A stretch of DNA of 64,000 bases from Oscarella lobularis (Eukaryota > Porifera > Homoscleromorpha > Homosclerophorida > Oscarellidae), in assembly GCF_947507565.1 (NCBI RefSeq), contig NC_089185.1, positions 3,038,001-3,102,000 of the forward strand, in the 5' to 3' direction. The notes under the pieces were generated by a model. It was not told the DNA's origin. It saw only the letters and a list, made by a program, of their open reading frames with translations, and ran no database searches. Numbering within the stretch: the first letter of the stretch is position 1; each line of letters begins with the position of its first letter. Positions 22,259 through 34,190 of the stretch are shown in pieces. A program made the translations under genes and the position numbers.

Positions 22259-24525
22259 TTACGCTTTTACTTTCTCCTTCCTGTATATACCGATCGACAT
22301 TATTTCCTAGAGACGTTCAATAGTTAGACTATATACATGTATTGATCTTACCTGATTAGATGCAAATCCTTGAGTGCAAATCTTCAACTTGTTCAAAACA
22401 GGACGATTTGCATTCGACAAAAGTAGACGATAGGAGAAGGGGTTCTAAAAAGAATACATTTCGCTATGGAGACGTTCTGGGAAGGGAGAGAAGGCGACTT
22501 ACAAACATCGGCTCGACGAGCTTGTCGTTCAAGAAACACTGAAACGTTTGCGACAAATTCGAGGGAATTTCTCGCACCAACACTTCGCCAGTGCTATCGA
22601 TCGAACAGAACAGAAGGAAGAGATAATATTCGGGATCATCTGTAGGGACACTACACTAGTAGTTTATATTTAACGCAAGGGATGTTCGTCTTACCGTCTG
22701 AATTTCCGGACAACCTAAAGACGACTTCAACGTCGCGCGTCTCGTAGGGAATTCGTAAGACTGGTTGGAGAATTGGGTTGGAGAGTTTCTCGTTTCTTTC
22801 AGACAAGGCTTGAGCGAGACGACCCTCGAACGACGCGGCAATTCTATTATTAGATCCACTATAAGGACTAAGAGGGGTGCGCGTCTCACTTGTGCGAATG
22901 AGATTTCAATAAATCGCATATCTGCGTGTGTTGATTCCTCTGGGCGAAGATTATAGCCGAGTGCCCATACTGCGACATCGCTTTAAAATCGGCTCCCTTG
23001 TTCAGCAACAAAGCGACCGTCCTCAAATGACCCCTCTTGGACGCCTTAAAAAAAGACTTACACAAATGCCACGGTCTCAGTCGCAAATAAAAGAGACTAG
23101 ACCTTCATCAAAGCGTCTTCACCCGTCTGTTGCTTGGCATTGATAAACGCTCCACTTTGAATCAAGCATTCGCAAACCTTATCATATCCCTAAAGTGCAG
23201 GAAAACGCTGATTGGTTTGGTTATCCGCCACCCCCCCGGCCCCTAACCTGATCAGCGGCCAACATGAGCGCCGTCGCGCCGTTTCGTTGCGTCGCATTCA
23301 CGTCGGCGTGCGCGGCGAGAAATCGAACGATTTCCGCCTGTCCTTCCATTACGGCCGTCATGAGCAACGTCGTTCGCGAGTACCCGTAGCGAGTGTTCAC
23401 TTTGTAGCCGCGTTCGAGAGCCGTTTGAACGATATCAACCGATCCCTCTCGAATAGCCTTCGTCAAATAACCTAAGAAAGAAAAAACAATAATAAAAATA
23501 TTTTTAATTGTGTATAGGTTATTTTTTTATACTTTCTTGCTCGTCGACGCATTCGCTGCTTGGAGCTTCGAGTTGCGGTTGCGTTGGCGCTGTGGGTAGG
23601 ACGGGAGAGAGGAGTTGGAGGGAGACGTTTTGCTCGTCGGCTTCGTCGTCGGATATGTCGTCGATATCGAATTCAAAGCTTTCCTTCTTTTCTTCGTCTT
23701 CTTCTTCTTTTTCTTTGTTTTGATGATTCGATTTCGCTTCTGTGAGATTTTCAACGTTGTTTGATGACGTCGTTATATCTGGGCTGCTGTTGCCGGCGGC
23801 GGTCTCGTGATCTTGGTTCATTAATTTCGACATAAAGTCTTTGGATTGTAATTTCATAGCCACTCTCGCTATGAAGTCTGATTGCTACAAAGAAAAGAAA
23901 CCGGCTTCGTATTCGTGTACACGTGCACTGAGTCTATCTATATATATATATATATATACCCCGTTTGATTCTTCAGCTATCTCCTTTGGAGGAGATATTT
24001 CCTTTGGAGGAGATATCATCTCCCTTGGAGGAGACATCATCTCCCTTGGAGGAGACGGCGCTTTCGCGTCACTGACTTCATCGCGAGAACTTTCCCCTAC
24101 ACAACGTCAATACCCAACTATATTCTAAAAAAGAATTGAGACGGGTATACCACTCTTTTCCGTCGACTTTTGCTCATCAAAATCTACTCTATTCGTTTCT
24201 CCGCTGTCCTCCTCCTCCTCCTCCTTGTCACTGTTTCCCTTTGCTAAACGTTCATCAACGTCGATAGCTGATCCTGTCTCATTCTCCTCCAGACTAGGGC
24301 TACTAATCCCTTTATTCTCTACGTTCGTATCGTCCTCAGCGGCGTTTCTACTCCCATCGTCATCGTCATCGTCGTTATCGTTTTGAAGACTCGCGGCGAC
24401 GGCCTCCGGCCACGTTCTCTTTCGTCCGCGAATTTCCCTCCCCGTACTACTCAACTTCGCCTGCAGACGAATTTCCCGCGTTTCCCTACGAGTCCCCCCA
24501 ATCATTTTCATCTCATCAAGACGAA

Positions 24526-24582
<57 letters not shown>

Positions 24583-25399
24583 TTTGACCATCGTCCAAAT
24601 CAGCCGAACTTTCTCTCGGCTCTTTCTCCTTCTCCTCGACGCTGCTTCGACGCCGATCCCCGTCGCTGCTATGACGACGCCGAATCTTTCGACCTCGTCC
24701 ACGACCGACGGAACCGCGTGATTTCGTCAGACCGCGACTCGACGAGGAGGAGGAGGAAGTCGCCCCACGACCGCCGCGCCCTCGCATCGATCCTCGCGAT
24801 CGGCTTTCTCCGCTGCCTCGACCGCGTCCACGTCCGCGTCCACGCCCACGTCCACGTCGACGCTGCGCATCGCTGTCGTCTTCCTCCGAACCGTCGCCAT
24901 GCGGCGAAAAAATCTAAATAAATAAATAAATAAATAAAATTAATGGATAATTATTATTGATTATTTCTGACGTCAGATTGGGCGAGTTTTTCTTCGACGT
25001 ATTCGTCGTTCTAATTAATTAATTAAGAGAAATGACGTTTTTTTTTATTTTTGAAATTTCGCATGTTCTGACCTTCGATTTTTGTTTTCTTTTCTTTGCG
25101 ACGGACGACGAATCGGCGCGTTCGAGCGTCTCGCGTTCGTCGCGAGGTAAGAGGCGAAAGAAGCGATCGAGAATCGATTCGCAGGCGAGAAGATTGCGAC
25201 GGGGCTCCCACGTGTCGTGCGAATCGTCGAATCCCTTCCATTTCACGCGATAGAGAACCTTGCCCTGCGAACGAGCGAGAGGACGATCGAAATTTCGGCT
25301 TTTCGCGACGCTCGCGAGCGTCGATCGAGCCCTTGCCTTGTGGATTTTCGCGTCGATGATGTTCTCGACCTCGAAGATGTTCTCATCTTCGTCTGCCAT
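22259..25399 (-). CDS. MPHOSPH8: MPP8-like chromodomain/ankyrin protein (HUSH complex subunit homologue)
   Basis: Thirteen exons: 25337-25399, 25073-25264, 24972-25010, 24151-24913, 23960-24096, 23533-23884, 23248-23471, 23103-23189, 22890-23044, 22695-22843, 22503-22639, 22352-22444 and 22259-22306. They give 812 aa (human MPP8 860). After removing a 72-nt, stop-free GC-AG intron, the N-terminus is a clean chromodomain: IFEVENIIDAKI, GKVLYRVKWKGF, DTWEP. The predicted aromatic cage is F, W and F, where human MPP8 has Tyr last. An RG-rich segment, a polyglycine run and an acidic linker with SPPREM/SPPKEI repeats follow. Then come ankyrin repeats (TLLMTAVMEGQAEIVRFL, GHLRTVALLLNKGADF) and a C-terminal domain. 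MPP8 binds H3K9me3 and, within HUSH, silences intronless and repetitive DNA. Orthology rests on order and length, not on a search. Confidence 0.85.
23978..24058 (-). repeat. 24-bp coding repeat (SPPREM/SPPKEI) in the MPP8 homologue
   Basis: Four imperfect copies of a unit of about 24 or 18 bp, containing TCTCCTCCAAGGGAG on the minus strand, encode consecutive SPPREMM, SPPREMI, SPPKEI and SPPKEI segments. Each has a Ser-Pro site that could be phosphorylated. The number of units may vary between alleles. Confidence 0.8.
24526..24580 (-). repeat. GGC trinucleotide run encoding polyglycine
   Basis: An uninterrupted run of about 18 GCC triplets on the plus strand encodes polyglycine in the RG-rich exon of the MPP8 homologue. 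It is a likely length-polymorphic site and keeps the reading frame. Confidence 0.9.
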
Positions 25400-25497
25400 G
25401 CGGCGAAACGCGGAGAGATTCGGAGAAGCGAGACCGAACTGGGGGTTTTGCGCAGGCTTGACGTTCGGTCCACGTGACCGATTAAGTATTTGTTTAT

Positions 25498-27202
25498 TTA
25501 CAATTCATCCTTTTCGGTGTCGTTGATTGTAAGTTCGGCGTCATCTGATTCCGTTGCGTCATCGTCGTTTTCGACGTCATTGGTGCGAGTCACCACTCCC
25601 ATCTTGATGTCGTCAATTACTTCGTCTATATCATTGGCTAGATCATTGATTGTGGTGAATTCCTATCACATCACGTATTAAGGTTAGCAAATTAATTAAG
25701 GGGTGGCCGTGGGTGTGTTCTACCGATTCTGTCAGGGCAGCGAGATCCGTTTTAGTGAAGAAATTATCTTTGTTGAAATCGATTAGGTCAAAAATCTATG
25801 ATATAAATAAAAAATCAAAAAACACATAGGAAGGCTCTTTAGTCACTTACTTCCTTCGCAATTCTATTCATTTCTGAAGACCACCAAAGGCCACTGTTCG
25901 GTGTAAGCAATCTCTGAGAACAACAAATAACTCTTGTGCTTTGCTAATAAATTAATTAATTACTGATTTAATCTTGGGTATGAATTCGTCTACAGTCAAC
26001 GCCTCTGAATCTTTCTTAAGAAATGACTTCAAAAATTTCCTATACCCCACAAAAATGAAAGAAGACATACTAGTCTCTGTCGTGTACCTTAACGGATCAT
26101 TGTCATCATCACTACCCCCTTCCTCCTCCTCCCCTTCCTCCTCCTCCTCATCTTTGGTTTTCATTCCAGGCCAGTCAAAGTCATTGAGAGTAGGCGTCAA
26201 AGACGGATTTTCCTCGCAGTCTGTCTTATTGAAAGCCAAAAGCGGATTCCACCAAACATTGACGGCAATGTTGCGATCATACGATCGAACCTGGTGATAC
26301 CTAAAAGAAACGGAGGAGACAGTCACACTGCACTATAGAACAATAGAACGCAATGCACCACTTGAACGGAATGTACAAACAATCGCCCGCTTCCATTTTA
26401 ACGTACTCATACTCAACGTCCATCATGCCGGGAAACTTGACGAAATCAACACTGAAAAAAAATCCAATGCATCAAATTAAAATAATTGAATTTATTTGTA
26501 TTTACTGATCAACATCCAAAGACGAATAGCCTCCGAAAGAACGATCCAACGGCACCTAAAACAAAATAATAAAATTTAATTAATCAATTAATTAAAAAAT
26601 CTCACCTTATCGCGAAATTTCGGATATTCAATAAAATAAAGTTCTTTCGTGCCGGCGAGCAGGCAATTGATATTATCGACGTCATCGTGATGCAGAACCG
26701 ATTTCGTTCCGCCACTACTGAACCAAATCACAGTATCAACCAAATTTCTCGAAAATCCGCCGCACGCGAGCGATCGCGGCAAAACGACGTCGTTGCGAAG
26801 AAACTCGGGCACGCTCGCCACCATATAGATGTCCAAGCGCCTGTACGAGTCGATGAATCGATCGAGACTCATCATGTAGCTCGCAGCCGAACGATTTTCT
26901 TTTTTTCGCGCTTCCACGACGAGATCGCCGCCGTTGTTTGGATTTGCTTGCGCTGTTGCTTTGAGGTAGTCGTCTGTCCAGCGTTCGAAGGCTGGCGATT
27001 GTTTTGCGGCGTCGCGAAAGACGATTGGGCGGAATTTTTTCGTGTGTTGTCTGTAAAATGTTTCCGGGTCGAGAAAGCCGGTCGTTTCGGCGACTTTGCG
27101 GATGGGACCGCGCGATCCGAGCTTTTCTAGGTGGCCTGCAGCGGTGGAGGGATCTATGGAGCCGCTTGTGGCTCGGAACAACGCTAAGAGGAGCAAGAAC
27201 AT
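25498..27202 (-). CDS. ER-luminal JmjC 2-oxoglutarate dioxygenase with EF-hand and KDEL
   Basis: About nine exons; the first is 26606-27202. I chose the ATG at 27202 because it opens a signal peptide (FLLLLALFRATSG). The cupin/JmjC core shows the iron ligands of the 2-OG oxygenase family, HHDDVDN (HxD) and a distal His in WYHQVRSYDRNIAVNVWW. A Glu/Asp-rich insert follows, then a helical segment with an EF-hand loop DFNKDNFFTKTD. The protein ends in TEKDEL, an ER-retrieval signal. It is probably a luminal hydroxylase whose activity or stability depends on calcium; the substrate is unknown. It is a tandem paralogue of the next gene, which ends only 36 bp upstream. An AATAAA overlaps the stop codon. 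Confidence 0.85.
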
Positions 27203-27238
27203 TCTAAACGGCGTTCTGTAGCGCGCGTTCTCTCTCAA

Positions 27239-28896
27239 TTATTGATCTTTCTTCTGCATGTCAAGATAGTCTTCCAAGCTCGATGCAAGTTCTTCTAGTT
27301 TTTCTTCGTTCTAGTGAAATCGTGTCAAACTTTGGAGGGGTTGAATACGCAACTTACTTCCGGTGATATTAGATAAATTTCTTCTTTATATATGAAGCCG
27401 TCCGAATTGCTGTCAAGTACAGCAAAAAACTGCGAGAAAATAATAAAAAAGATTAATTTTTTTCTGATCTTTTGACTATGAGTACCTGAGCAGCAATGTC
27501 ATCCATCTCTGATATCCATCTTATACCAGGACTCATCAACTTCTTATCCTATATAACTCACAATAGTGAAATTTAGAACATACTCCAATGTGAACGCACC
27601 CTCCTCATTTGAGATACTAGTCCAACCAATGTAAGAGAACTCGACTCGTCCTCGATCATATTAGAAAAATACTCGCTAAATCAGACATAAAATTACCGCG
27701 CGAAATTTCAATTGAATAATTATACCGTAAGTCATCCGGCGGCCCATCGTCCTCCTCTTCTTTCTCGTCGTTTTCGCGACGTTGTGGCCATTTATCCTGC
27801 GTGTATGCGCCGTCTTCTGATTTAAAGAAATATTTGTCGAGACTCGGTGGGTCCGGTTTCGAGTCCAGATGTTCGCAATCGGAACGATTGAACTGCTCAA
27901 GCGGCTTGTACCAGATATTGACGGCGATATTTCTTTCGTACGATCGAATAACATGAAACCTAAATCAGACCCAAGTCTTTCTTTTTAGAAGTCGTTTTAT
28001 TTTCTTTTTTACCATTTCAATGGCATAAAGAAACAATCGCCGCTCTCAATTTTTGCCACGTGATATTCAATTTCAGAGAATTCAGGAAATTGATTAAAAT
28101 CAACTCTAGAGCGCACAAGAACGTGAGAACGAATATTTCAAAAACGAAATTTCTGACTTGTCGACGTCGACATTGGAATATCCTCCACGTGGATCCAATT
28201 TCACCTTATCTTTATATTTCGGATATTCGATCATAAGCGCCTCTTTCGAGCCGGAAAAGACGCAGTTGATATTATCGACGTCGTCGATGTGAAGAACGGT
28301 TTTCGTTCCACCGTTACTAAACCACATTACCTATAAAAATAAATGTTATAGATACGCAAACGTCATCATTCTCTTCTTACAGTGTCAGCCAACTTGTCTT
28401 CGTAGCCTCCACATCTAAGGGGTGGTGGCAAATGCACGTCACTTCTGCAGTATAATATATTATGTTTCACTTTCAGACACTATTACTTATTATACCTGAG
28501 AGCTTTTGGGACGCTGTAGACCATATACAATTTCTCTTTCTTGTAAAATTCAAGGTATTCTCCAAATGTCCAAAATTGAGTCTTCTTTCCGGACGTGTCG
28601 GCGAGAACGGGCTCATTCGTCGCATTTTCGATTGACGACAGATACTCGTCGGTCCACTTTGAAAAAGCGGGAGAAACTCGCGCTCCTCCTTTAATGACAA
28701 CAGGTCGATTTCCCTTGGAATATCTCAAATAGAAAGTCTCCGGATCGGGATAGTCATGGATTTCTTCGACGGGCAAAGTGGGACCTCCCCATCCGAGCTC
28801 TCGCATGTGACCCAGTCGATTGGAAAAATCAAAATCTGGGCCCTCTGAAATGACGACGACTACGAGGCCGAATATCCACGCAAACGATACGCCCAT
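27239..28896 (-). CDS. Secretory-pathway JmjC/EF-hand protein, tandem paralogue
   Basis: About nine exons, starting 28496-28896, 28381-28444 and then 28330. It has the same plan as its neighbour at 25498: signal peptide (MGVSFAWIFGLVVVVIS), JmjC/cupin core with HIDDVDN and WFHVIRSYERNIAVNIWY, acidic linker, and a textbook EF-hand DSNSDGFIYKEE. It ends in QKKDQ, so it lacks the KDEL of its paralogue and may be located differently or held by another signal. The two genes share WF--GGTK--LH-DDVDNINC. The stop at 27239 lies 36 bp before the next gene's ATG on the same strand. Confidence 0.85.
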
Positions 28897-29098
28897 TCGA
28901 ATGAAAATATAAGGGGCGTGTTTCTCACCTCACGTGCGTTTTTTAATTAATTTACGAGGCGTGGCTTCTCGTTCGCAAAATAAAATACTTTATAATTAAT
29001 AGAGTGACTTTTCGAATGAAAGTAGTATTCGTCATTCGTACTGTAGAACGAAATTGATTAAATTAAATATCGTTTTTACCTAATAGACACGTGCTTTG

Positions 29099-32000
29099 TC
29101 AACTGTCGTGTCCCAACTCGTAAAGGCACTCGGACAACGCGGACGCCGACTCGCTTGCTTGGCACGAAAGGTCGGCAATAAAACGTTCATATTTCAATAA
29201 TTTTCTGCGCGTTGAAAGATTTTGTTAGGTAGGGGGAGAGAAGGAGAAGGCGCGTACCGTTTTCCATCTGACGAAAAACGCGCCAAATTGCGCAAAATCA
29301 ACGCCGTCGTAAAACGCACCGTTCGCGTGAGAATGCTCTCGGCTGAAAGCTATAAGCAAAGACCCTCAAAATGAAATATCCGTCTTCGACACCTCACTTA
29401 CGGTCACTCCGACGCCGACGCCGCCGCCACTCGACGTCGTCGTCGTCGTCGTCGCCGCCACCGAAGGCATCGAAACGAATCGAATGAGACCATGTGACGT
29501 CATCGTCGCACCGAGCGTCGTTTTCACCGCCAACGGAGTGCCGACAACGCGATTAACGGCGGCTCTTACCGGACGACTATTCGACAAGTCCATCAACGTC
29601 GATTCGACGGGTCGTCGTGGGGGCGGCGGCACTTCGAGGAGTCTTTTCGATATTCCGTTCATTCTTTTGATGAGATTCGGCGGTGTCGTCGTTTCTTCGA
29701 TTTTTTGCCGTTTTGCTGACGACGACGACGACGACGTTTCGTTGATGATCGCCGACACGACGGGCGTCTTTGTCGTGCTCATCACGACCGACGTGACGTC
29801 GTGACGTCGTCGTTGTTGCGTCGTCGTTAAGTCGGTCGAAGCGGAAGCAACGGTCGAAGACACGGGGTTTAAACGAATCGTGCTTAGATTGAGAGGAATT
29901 GACGATGACATCGCTTTGAGGACTGGTGTTGTTGTTGTTGTTGTTTTCTCGAAGGTGATTCGCGAGGGGACGACTTTGGGTGTCATCTTGACGGAAGACG
30001 ATGGAACTTTTCGCTTGATTCCCTCGACACGGTAACTAGGAAAAGTTCAGAGTTGAACGTTTGAGTGTTACGATTACCGTTTCTGGCTGGCATCTCCTTC
30101 TAGTTCAACTTTGGACTGAGGAAAAACTGACCTATATATATATATATATATAAGAGTAAGCATGTCCTTAAGACTAAAGAGCGTACATACGTAATAAGAG
30201 AATTGATTCCAGCGGCGCTCATTGATTGGACGATTCCCCGCCGATGTAGTAGAGATTGCACGTACTCAGAATAGACTTGCGAGCACAGAATCGACGAAGA
30301 TCCAGTGTTAACAGACTCGTAATTTTCCATGAGCCTTTATAAAAAACTAGGCAATGATATAATCCCCTGAATAACAAACGTACCACGTCTTCGCCTGTTC
30401 CATGTCGTTTGGTTGCGCTGTCTTGACTGGCACTGGCTGAGGAGACGCTTGAGACGCTAAGAAAAATTCAGCTAGCATAAGAAATAATAATTATGTGCTG
30501 TCTAACTTTTCAATAGAGTCGTATTAAGGAATCGAATGGGGATAGGAGTCGCTTTTCCGCTGGTGGAATTAGGGGTGTTTGGCTGGTTGAGAGCGACGAA
30601 AATGACTTGGTTTTTCTGTCGTTCTGGTGTCGGACGAGCGACAGAAGATTGAGATTGTTTTGGCTCAATGAGTTTGTAAGAAGCGAGCGCTTTTTTCCCC
30701 ATGCTCGCCACATCGAAAGTCAGCATCGATACGAGAACATCTTAGAGACGAAATATATAAGAATAAGACGGAGAAAATCAATAGATTCACCGATGGCGTG
30801 AACGACGAGATCGCACATACGTCGACCGAGATTAGTCAGCTGGAAGAGAGACTCAAGACCAGCAATCACAAGCTAAAAAAGCAATAAATCAATAGAAGAT
30901 TAATTCTCGTTTCGCTTACCTGAACGTCCGGGATAAGAAGCACGGCGATCAAAGCGTCGACGAACTCGTCGCTCATTCCTTCCTCAAGCGCATCCGCGTT
31001 TTCGTCCACCGTGCAAAGTTGAGACAAAGTTTCAAGACCTGAAAAAAATTCATTAATTAAAAAATCCTTAAATGGGATTCGTTTTACCTTTTAATACCAT
31101 AACCTTTTCAGATGATAGTATGCAGGTTTGGAGTGTGTACATAAGAAGACTGGGATAGACGACTGATTGTTCTGGTGTGAGAACCAACTGGGATATTAAT
31201 AATACGGTATGGTGGTTGTAGTTACGCTTCTTCAAATTCTCGCTTACGTGGTCCGCAATGTTGACGAAGCAGTCGAGGGCGAGATGACGTAGACTGGTCA
31301 CATGACCGTGAATGCACATCAGAAGAAGTCTATAATAATAATCAATCAGATTTCGATTATTTATATAAGCGTCTTTTACCTGATGAAAGAGGCGCTTTTA
31401 GATAAGAGAGGTACGTTGTCTTCGTTCACAGAAAAGTTATGAAGTATAGTGACAATCTGTAGAGAATGTATCATATATTCTATATCATTGACTTTGAATA
31501 CCTGTAGAGCACGAAAAGCGACGGAGTCGTTTGACCATTTTTCCACCAAAGGCCCCTCCTCCATTTCCACTTCTAAAATTTTCAAAAAAAAATTAAGCAA
31601 CATTTTTTGTTGAGACACGTTTCAACATACCTGCAACTCTGCATCGATTATTGGGGTCCCAGTCGTCAGGAGACAGTCCTTTCACCACGTGATTCCAATA
31701 CTAGGAGAGAAATAAATGACCGCCCTTAAAACGTTGTCTTTCTCACGTCAGTGCAACAACTGCTTTGACCTTGATACCAGCCGTGATAATAAACATCTCT
31801 ATAGGAACAATTATCTAGAAAGAGAAACGAATAAAGAGATGGAGAATTATGCATGAATGTATGTAAACCTTCATCAAAAATTCCCAAATGTGCAAGTAAT
31901 ATTGGAAGCAACTGCGGCGTCTAAAAAAATCAAAATCTCAAAAAAAAAACAATATCTACATTCCTCTAATACCTTAGCCAAAGAAAACGGGACTTTCTCA

Positions 32001-32743
32001 TCAGCCGAAAGCATCAAGCAAACATTGACAGCAAAATCGGCTTCATTCGGCAAACCAGACATCAAAGACAAAATAATTCGTCGATACGACAACGACTCCG
32101 GTTCGCCGCTCGCTCCGACGCCACGCGGCAGAAGCGCTTTCGCCGCGCCCGTCGCGTGAACAGTCCGACTACGAGTCCACGGTCGCTTCTCAATCTCCGC
32201 ACTCTCGTTCGACGCTTCCTCAATCGAAGCGTCCTCGGGCGTCGTCGTCTCGCGCTCGGCACGCGTTCGCTCGTACTTGGACAAATATCTTGGAAAATAA
32301 GAAGTTTTTATTTGCTACCGGTTCGTTTCCGGGTCTCACTGGAGGTAATAGCGTCGAATGGCGTACGAAGCGTTCGCGCACGGAAACGATATGCCGAACT
32401 CGCGCGCGACGTCGTCCCACGTCGACTTCGCGTCGATCTTTTTTTTGAGATTTTAATTATGAAATCGAACCACGCCTACTCTACGAGGAACCTTCGCGCG
32501 GCCGCCGAACGCTCGAACGATTTCGTCGAGTCGATGGAAGTTGAGTGGAGACCCGTTGAACGTGGGCAAGCGATCGAGAGCGGATCTGCAATAGAATTGT
32601 CGCGAGGCGAGCGGGATTGGCGCGCGGCGTCGACGGAGAGCGCGCGCACGCTCGTTTTACCCGCGAATCTCTTCGAGATCGTCGATGAAGTGGCTGTAGT
32701 CGGCGCAATAGTTTTCCCATTCCGAAGCGCCGTTATTCGCCAT
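29099..32743 (-). CDS. ARID2: ARID2 (BAF200), subunit of the PBAF chromatin remodeller
   Basis: The multi-exon gene begins at 32743 (MANNGASEWENYC). The first exons encode an ARID DNA-binding domain (YSHFIDDLEEIRG, FGGRAK, WDDVAREFGISFPCANAS, YAIRRYYLQYLSKYE). Next comes the armadillo-like region, including ILSLMSGLPNEADFAVNVCL, which is close to vertebrate ARID2. An RFX-type winged helix lies near 30410-30190 (WLMENYESVN, CSQVYSEYVQSLLHRRGIV). A Ser/Thr/Val-rich region (29366-29986) follows. The last exon matches the ARID2 C-terminus (FTTALILRNLARF, SECLYELGHDS). ARID2 is the targeting subunit that defines PBAF. It is much shorter than human ARID2 (1,835 aa), and I find no C2H2 zinc fingers between the linker and the C-terminal helices. 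Exon ends inside the armadillo part were not all resolved. Confidence 0.93.
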
Positions 32744-33178
32744 CGTCGATCGTCGCGCTCGTTGAAGCGAGGCGAGAGTCGGTTCGACGATCCGAGTGCG
32801 CGCGTTCTTGTGCCGTATGTAGCGCCGGCGGCGGGAGAAAGTCGCGCGCGCGAAGTTCGAGTTGGGGGCCCGCGCTCTTTCTACGACGTGAGACGTCGAC
32901 TTCGGGCGTTTGACGAGTCGGTTGATATTCGAAGAAGGAGATCGTTCTGTTCGCCGGCGTTCAAGCGACGGGGGGACCCGAACGGCGCGCGGGAACGACG
33001 GCACGGGTCTTGCGCAAGTGTTGCGCGAAATCTACGCAGACTCGCCGTCGCGTGTGTTTGGTTATAAAAGTACAGTCGACGCGAATTTCGGCTCGCTACT
33101 TCGTCGAAAGCGCGAACGCGTGTCTTTCGAGTGATCCGGGAACGACTCCGTTGAAGTGGGGCCCCCTTTCGGGCAACC
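32744..33178. promoter_or_regulatory. Divergent promoter of ARID2 and EI24, with TATA box
   Basis: A 435-bp region separates the two start codons. TTATAAAAG at 33062-33070 is a good TATA match, 110 bp before the EI24 ATG. The rest is rich in CGCG. Long minus-strand frames here are incidental to the composition. Confidence 0.55.
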
Positions 33179-34111
33179 ATGTCCGAAGAAACGTCGTCGA
33201 TTCGACGCAAACTCAACGTATTCGCCGCCTTTGGTGCAGGATTGAGCGACGCTCTCATCGGATTAATACGCGTCGTTCGCATATGCAAAACGTCGACGCA
33301 AATACGCGGCAAAATGATCCAATGTCTCTTTTTCAACGGCATCTGTCTCGGTCTCGGCATCGTCTTCTTCGACAACGTCGTCGTCGCGCTTCTAAACTAT
33401 TTCCTTCGCATTTCAATAGATCTGCTAAGCGGAGGCGTGGGCGGTGGCACAGCCGGGTCTTGGGTCGTCACGGTGATTCAGTATCTATTCAGCGCCTTTT
33501 GGGTCCTCCCACTCTTCTGGCTCAGCAAACCAATCAACAGCCTATGGTTCCTCGAAATATCCGACGAAGTTCTCCGTCTATTGAAAGCAGACAGAATCAA
33601 TACCTCAATATCATTGACGTCATCATCAACGTCATCATCGACGTCATCAATGACGTCATCGCGATTGGCTGTTCAGATTGCTGACGCTTTTTTCAGTCTT
33701 ATTCTCGAGTGTCTATTTCTCGTTCAAGCCGTACTCGTTGGTCTCATTCCTCCTGCTAGTCTTGGACTTATACTCAATGTGGCTCATTTGAGTCTTCTCT
33801 ACGCGCTCTATTCCTTCGAGTACGCGTGGATGGATCGACACGTGTCCGTCGTCGAACGACTCGCCAAAATCGAATGCGATTGGCCGTACTATTTGGGTTT
33901 TGGTTTGCCGCTCACCATAGCAACGGTTCTTCCGAATTCGATTGTCGTCAGCGCTTCCGTTTTCGCCGTTCTATTTCCCGCCTTTTTGATTATTGCGAGT
34001 GACGTCGAACCGGCGACGACCGCGGCGAATGTCTGGCGACTTCGCGTCTTTCGTTTGGTGACGTCGCTCACGAATCGACTGGCTTCGCTGGCGACTCGTC
34101 GTTCACGTTGA
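33179..34111 (+). CDS. EI24: EI24 homologue, ER membrane autophagy/apoptosis protein
   Basis: An intronless 310-aa frame that matches the EI24 (PIG8/EPG-4) family in length and sequence: several hydrophobic segments, WVLPLFWLSKPINSLWFLEI, YALYSFEYAWMDR, DWPYYLGFGLPL and FRLVTSLTNRLAS. EI24 is an ER multispanning protein needed for autophagosome maturation and linked to p53 responses. A Ser/Thr low-complexity loop (SLTSSSTSSSTSS) interrupts the middle and is encoded by repeated TCATC/GACGTC. The ATG is followed directly by the conserved start of the family. Confidence 0.93.
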   Translation: MSEETSSIRRKLNVFAAFGAGLSDALIGLIRVVRICKTSTQIRGKMIQCLFFNGICLGLGIVFFDNVVVALLNYFLRISIDLLSGGVGGGTAGSWVVTVIQYLFSAFWVLPLFWLSKPINSLWFLEISDEVLRLLKADRINTSISLTSSSTSSSTSSMTSSRLAVQIADAFFSLILECLFLVQAVLVGLIPPASLGLILNVAHLSLLYALYSFEYAWMDRHVSVVERLAKIECDWPYYLGFGLPLTIATVLPNSIVVSASVFAVLFPAFLIIASDVEPATTAANVWRLRVFRLVTSLTNRLASLATRRSR

Positions 34112-34190
34112 ACTATAATTATTATTATTATTATTATTATACGTGCAAACTTGTATCATATGTAATCCCCCTTCCGTTTTCTTTCCTTGA

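Noticed and set aside
25265-25336. 24-residue insertion in the MPP8-like chromodomain
   Set aside because: Flanked by AAG/GCAAGG and TTCGCAG, and its removal restores a canonical chromodomain, so it is a GC-AG intron.
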